Assembly: GCA_027257055.1 (NCBI GenBank)
Contig: JAPVLO010000232.1
Coordinates: 3,286,001-3,350,000 of the forward strand
Source: Cephalopachus bancanus
Taxonomy: Eukaryota > Chordata > Mammalia > Primates > Tarsiidae
Reading direction: 5' to 3'
DNA length: 64,000 bases
In this document: piece after piece, positions 59,790 through 64,000 of the stretch
Numbering within the stretch: the first letter of the stretch is position 1
Layout: each line of letters opens with the position of its first letter
Notes under the pieces: generated by a model
Databases searched by the model: none
Told to the model about the DNA's origin: nothing
What the model saw: only the letters and a program-made list of their open reading frames with translations
Made by a program: the position numbers and the translations under genes

Positions 59790-62700
59790 CAATTCAATAA
59801 TCAGCCTGAATGTGAATGGGCTAAATACACCACTGAAAAGACACAGAAGGGCAAACTGGAAAAAAAACCGTGGCCCAATTATTTGCTGCATTCAGGAAAC
59901 TCATCTCACCACAAGGGACACACAAAGACTCTAAGCAAGAGGATGGAAAACAAGTTTCCAAGCAAATGATTACAAAAGAATGGCAGGAGTCATGATCTTA
60001 ATATCAGACAAAACAACCTTTAAGCCATCTAAAATTTAAAAAGATACAAAAGGACAGTACATAATGATAAAAGTTTCAATCTATAAACAAGAAATATCCA
60101 TTCTAAACATATATGCGCCCAACACAGGAGCACTAGCATTTATGAACCAACTACCAAGTAAACTTAAAAAAATATATTGACTCTAACACTATTGTAGCTG
60201 GGGACTTAAATACCCCACTAACATTCCTAGATAGATCATTGAGTCGAAAAATCAACAAAGAGATCCAGAACCTCAACTTGACGCTTGACCAAATGAACTT
60301 AATAGATACCTGCAGAATATTCCACCCAACAAACACAGAATATTCCACCCAACAACAACCATATATATTCTACCACATGGAATGTTCTTCAAGATGTCAC
60401 ATCCTCGGCCATAAATCAAGCATAAACAAATTCCATAAGGTTGAAATATTGCCATGCACCTTCTCAGACCACAGTGGAATAAAAATAAATATCAACACTA
60501 ACGATATTTTCCCAAAAGACATGGACACTAAACAGCATGATGCTGAAGGACTACTGGGTCAACACTGAAATCAAAACAGAAATTTAAAAATTCCTGTAAA
60601 AATTCCATGAAAATGAAGAAACATCTTACCGAAATCTCTTAAGTGCCATGAAAACAGTTCTAAGAGGGGAATTTATATCTCTACTAACACACATCAAGAA
60701 AATGGAAATATCACAAGTTAACAGCCTAACAATTCACCTAAGGCAGCTGGAAAGACAAGAACACCAAAACCCTAACTTTAGAAGAAGAATCCAGATCACC
60801 AAAGTAAAAGCCCAATTACAGGATATAGAAGACAAAAAATATCATAGAAAACATCGACAAAACAAAAAGCTGGTTCTTTGAAAGAATTAACAAGATTGGT
60901 GGACCCCTAGCCAGAATGACCAAGAAAAAGAGAGAAAAAGCCCAAATAAACCCAATCAGAAATACAAAAGTTCAAATTAACTGACCCTGAAGAAATACAG
61001 AAGATTATCAGAAGATTATTATGCACAACAAATTTGACAACTTATATGAAATGGAGGACTTTCTAATATCACACAACCTCCTAAAGTTGAAACAAGAAGA
61101 CTTTGTGACAATAAATAGACCAATAACAACCCAGGAAATTGACTATGTCATAAGAAAACTCTCTACCAAAAAAAACTCAGGACCAGACAGCTTTCCAGCA
61201 GAATTCTACAAAATGTACAAAGAGGTGCTGATACCAATCTTATTGAAAGTATTCCAGACAATTGAGAAAGATAGAATTCTCTCCCAAATCATTTTATGAA
61301 GCTAAGATCACACTGATACCCAAACCGGGTAAAGATCCAACAAAAAAAGAGAGCTGTAAGTCAGTATCCCCGATGAACATAGATGCAAAAGTCTTTAAAA
61401 TATTCTAGCAAATGGGATCTAACAACACATCTAAAAAATTATCCACCATGACCGAATCAGCTTCATCTCTAGGATGCAGGGCTGGTTCAACATCTGTGAG
61501 ACCATAAATGTAATTAAATACATCAACAGATTTAAAAACAAGAACCACATGATTATGTCATTAAATGCAGAAAAAGCTTTTGATAAAATCCAGCATCCCT
61601 TCTTGATAAAAACCCTCAAATACCTAGGTATAGAAGGAACATACCTCAAACTAATAACATCTACGATAAACTCACAGCTTGCACATTGCTAAGCTGACAG
61701 AAACTGGAAACATTTCCCCTGAGAATCAGAACAAGACAAGGCCGCCCACTCTCACCCCTCTTGTTCAACATTGTATTTGAAGTCCTAGCTAGAGCAATTA
61801 GAGAAGAGAAGGAAATCAGGGGTATCCAAATAGGAAAAGAGGAAGTTAACTTATCCCTCTTTGTTGAAGATATGATCCTATACCTCGAAAATCCAAGTGA
61901 ATCTGTCAAAAACCTGCTTGCACTGATAAAGGACATTGACAAAGTCTCGGAGTACAAAATAAATGTGCAAAAGACAGTTGCATTCTTATACACCAACAAC
62001 AAGCAGGCAGAGACCCAAATTATAAGCACAATCCCATTCACAATAGCCACACAAAAAATGAAATACCTCGGCATCTTCCTAACCAGAGAAGTAAAAGACC
62101 TTTCCGATGAAAACTACAAACCACTGCTCAAAGAAATCCAAGGAGACACAAACAAATGGAAAAATATTCCATGCTCATGGATAGGGAGAATCAACATTAA
62201 GACGTCCATCCTATCAATCTACAGATTCAATGCAATACCTATTAAATTACCAACATCATTCTTCTCAGACCTGGAAATGACAATACAGAAATTCATATGG
62301 AAACATAAATGACCATGAATAGCCAAAACAATCCTTAGCAAAAGAAATAAAGTAGGAGGTATCACACTTCCAGACTTCAAACTTTACTATAAGGCTACAG
62401 CTGTCAGAACAGCCTGGTATTGGTACAAGAACAGGCATATAGACCACTGGAACAGGATAGAGGTTCCAGAAGCTAAACCTCAATTTCTCAACCAACTTAT
62501 CTTTGACTAAGCCGCAAACAACATCCACTGGGGAGAGGAGAACCTATTCAATAAATGGTGCTGGGGAAACTGACTGACCACATGCAGAAGATTGAAACAG
62601 GACCCCTACCTGTCACCACACAAAAAAATCAACTCCAAATGGATCAAAGACCTAAAAATAAAACCTCAAACTATATGAACCTCAGAAAATGCAGGAGATA

Positions 62701-63480
62701 CCCTTATGTAAAATGGAACTGGCTACCAATTCCTGATCAAACCCCCAAGGGCCCATGTCATAAGAGATAAGATGGACAAGTGGGACCTCATCAAACTGAA
62801 AAGCTTCTGGAAAGCAAAAGAAACCATCAAGAGAGCAGGGAGACTGCCCACAGAATGGGAAAAATTATTAATCAACTGTATATCTACTTTTGTAGATAAC
62901 ATTCAGGATCAATAAGGAACTCAAATGTGCTGAAAGGAAGAAGACAAACAGACCCATTAAAAAGTGGGCAAAAGACATGAATAGACACTTCTCAAAAGAA
63001 GAGATATGGGCAGCCAACACACATGAAAAAGTGCTCAGCCTCACTAACCATCATAGAAATACAAATCAAAACCACATTGAGATACCACCTAACCCCAGGA
63101 AGAATGGCCATCATTAATAAAACAAACAACAACATATGCTGGCGAGGATGTGGAGAAAAAGGAACACTTCTACACTGCTGGTGGAAATGCAGACTAGTAC
63201 AACCTCTTTACCTCTTTGGAAGACAGTGTGGCAATTTATGAAAGAACTAGAAATTGACCTTCCATATGACCCAGCAATCCGCCTATTGGGAATACACCCA
63301 GAGAAACTCAAATCATTCTACAAAAAAGATACCTGCACATGCATGTTTTTTGCAGGACTATTCACAATAGCAAAAACATGGAACCAACCATGCTGCTAGT
63401 CGGAACTGAACTAGATTTTAAAAAATTTGGTACATATACAAGATGGATCCTGTGCAGCCATAAAGAAGGTCAAACATATG
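59790..63480 (+). pseudogene. L1 copy B ORF2 (broken endonuclease-reverse transcriptase)
   Basis: L1 ORF2p remnant in at least seven pieces. The endonuclease region is split, but its SDHSGIK motif is preserved in 60239-60568. Reverse-transcriptase segments lie in 61021-61299 (KKNSGPDSFPAEFY), 61474-61692 and 61761-62312. The active-site box reads FVED (61860-61871, residues 34-37 of that frame) instead of FADD, so even without the frameshifts the catalytic Asp pair is altered. The C-terminal Cys-rich segment [18 protein letters not shown] is in 63023-63241. It is more decayed than copy A. Confidence 0.88.
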
Positions 63481-64000
63481 GACTTTGCAGCAACTTGGAT
63501 GGATTTAGAGTCTATCATACTCAGTGATCTATCACAGAAACAGTAAACAGTTCCACGTGTTCTCACTCATAAATGGACCTTGAACAATTATCACAACACT
63601 TATGAAAGGGATTGGCAGTAGTGGGAAACTGCCGGGGCGGGGGCTCACCTCATCAACAAGGGTACTTGTGTAATGAACATTTGTATAGCTAACCCTGAAT
63701 TGTGACTCACATCTTTAAATAATAATAATAATAAAAGAAACAAAAAAATAAAATAAAATTATCCATATCTGTGGTCAGTAGCAGAATGGTGATTACATCT
63801 CATCATTTTGTTCTTTTCACCATATGTGAATCTAAATTATGTTACTTTGCAATCATCAGACTGCTACTTTGTACTTGTTCTCAACTTATCATCTGCTTAA
63901 ATCTTTCTCTACTGGGAAGGAAAACTCTCAGGACTTATGACTTTCATTCTGGAGGGACCTCCCCCTCCACAATATATCCTCTCTTATTACCCCAATATAG

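Larger units (their letters stand above)
57739..63738 (+). mobile_element. L1 LINE insertion, about 6.0 kb (copy B)
   Basis: L1 on the plus strand that appears complete at its 5' end. It begins ggtcaggaaggAAGATGGC, the YY1 motif found close to the 5' end of full-length primate L1s, then has a 5' UTR of about 1.15 kb containing tandem monomers, broken ORF1 and ORF2, a 3' UTR, and a tail of AAT repeats ending in A-rich sequence. It directly follows the A-rich tail of an Alu. The A-rich 9-mer aacaaaaaa at 57730-57738 and 63739-63747 is a possible, low-complexity target duplication, so the exact ends are less certain than in copy A. Confidence 0.88.

Overview
This is primate nuclear DNA. It has long non-coding stretches, many 7SL-derived Alu elements (both old AluJ/FLAM types and young copies with perfect target-site duplications), L1 LINEs, MIR/L2 relics, CA microsatellites and one CpG-island promoter. 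The young Alus share AluJ-like diagnostic bases (an 'acaataaatcaaaaaatta' linker and an 'actccaactcaaa' 3' end). They look neither like AluS/AluY of monkeys and apes nor like the Alus I know from lemurs, lorises and galagos. By exclusion I lean towards a tarsier; this is an inference, not a proof.

The only protein-coding gene I can support is CHCHD3 (MIC19, a MICOS subunit of the mitochondrial inner membrane), read on the minus strand. Coding exon 1 (54087-54167, 27 codons) lies in a CpG island of about 1.1 kb with CCAAT, ETS/GC-box and ZNF143-like motifs. Coding exon 2 is at 40733-40820 (88 bp). Intron 1 is 13,266 bp. The first 40.7 kb are the start of intron 2, and the remaining exons, including the CHCH domain, lie beyond the left edge.

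Layout: 1-40732 is intron 2, with scattered Alus, MIR, L2 and old L1 relics and one large L1 insertion (15866-21580) flanked by a perfect 14-bp duplication. 40821-54086 is intron 1, with Alus, an old L1 3' end, two relics of one mariner-like transposon, a trimeric Alu, a MER2/Tigger-like element and three MIRs. 54168-54600 is the 5' UTR and promoter. 55013-57738 is a dense cluster of 7SL-derived elements. 57739-63738 is a second, apparently 5'-complete L1 with tandem monomers in its 5' UTR. Both L1s have broken ORFs.

I see no previously undescribed gene system. The most unusual points are the tandem-repeat L1 5' UTR, an antisense ORF that runs from an L1 5' UTR into flanking DNA, an internally deleted mariner with recognisable terminal repeats next to a sister relic, a three-unit Alu, and an open reading frame upstream of and in frame with the CHCHD3 start.
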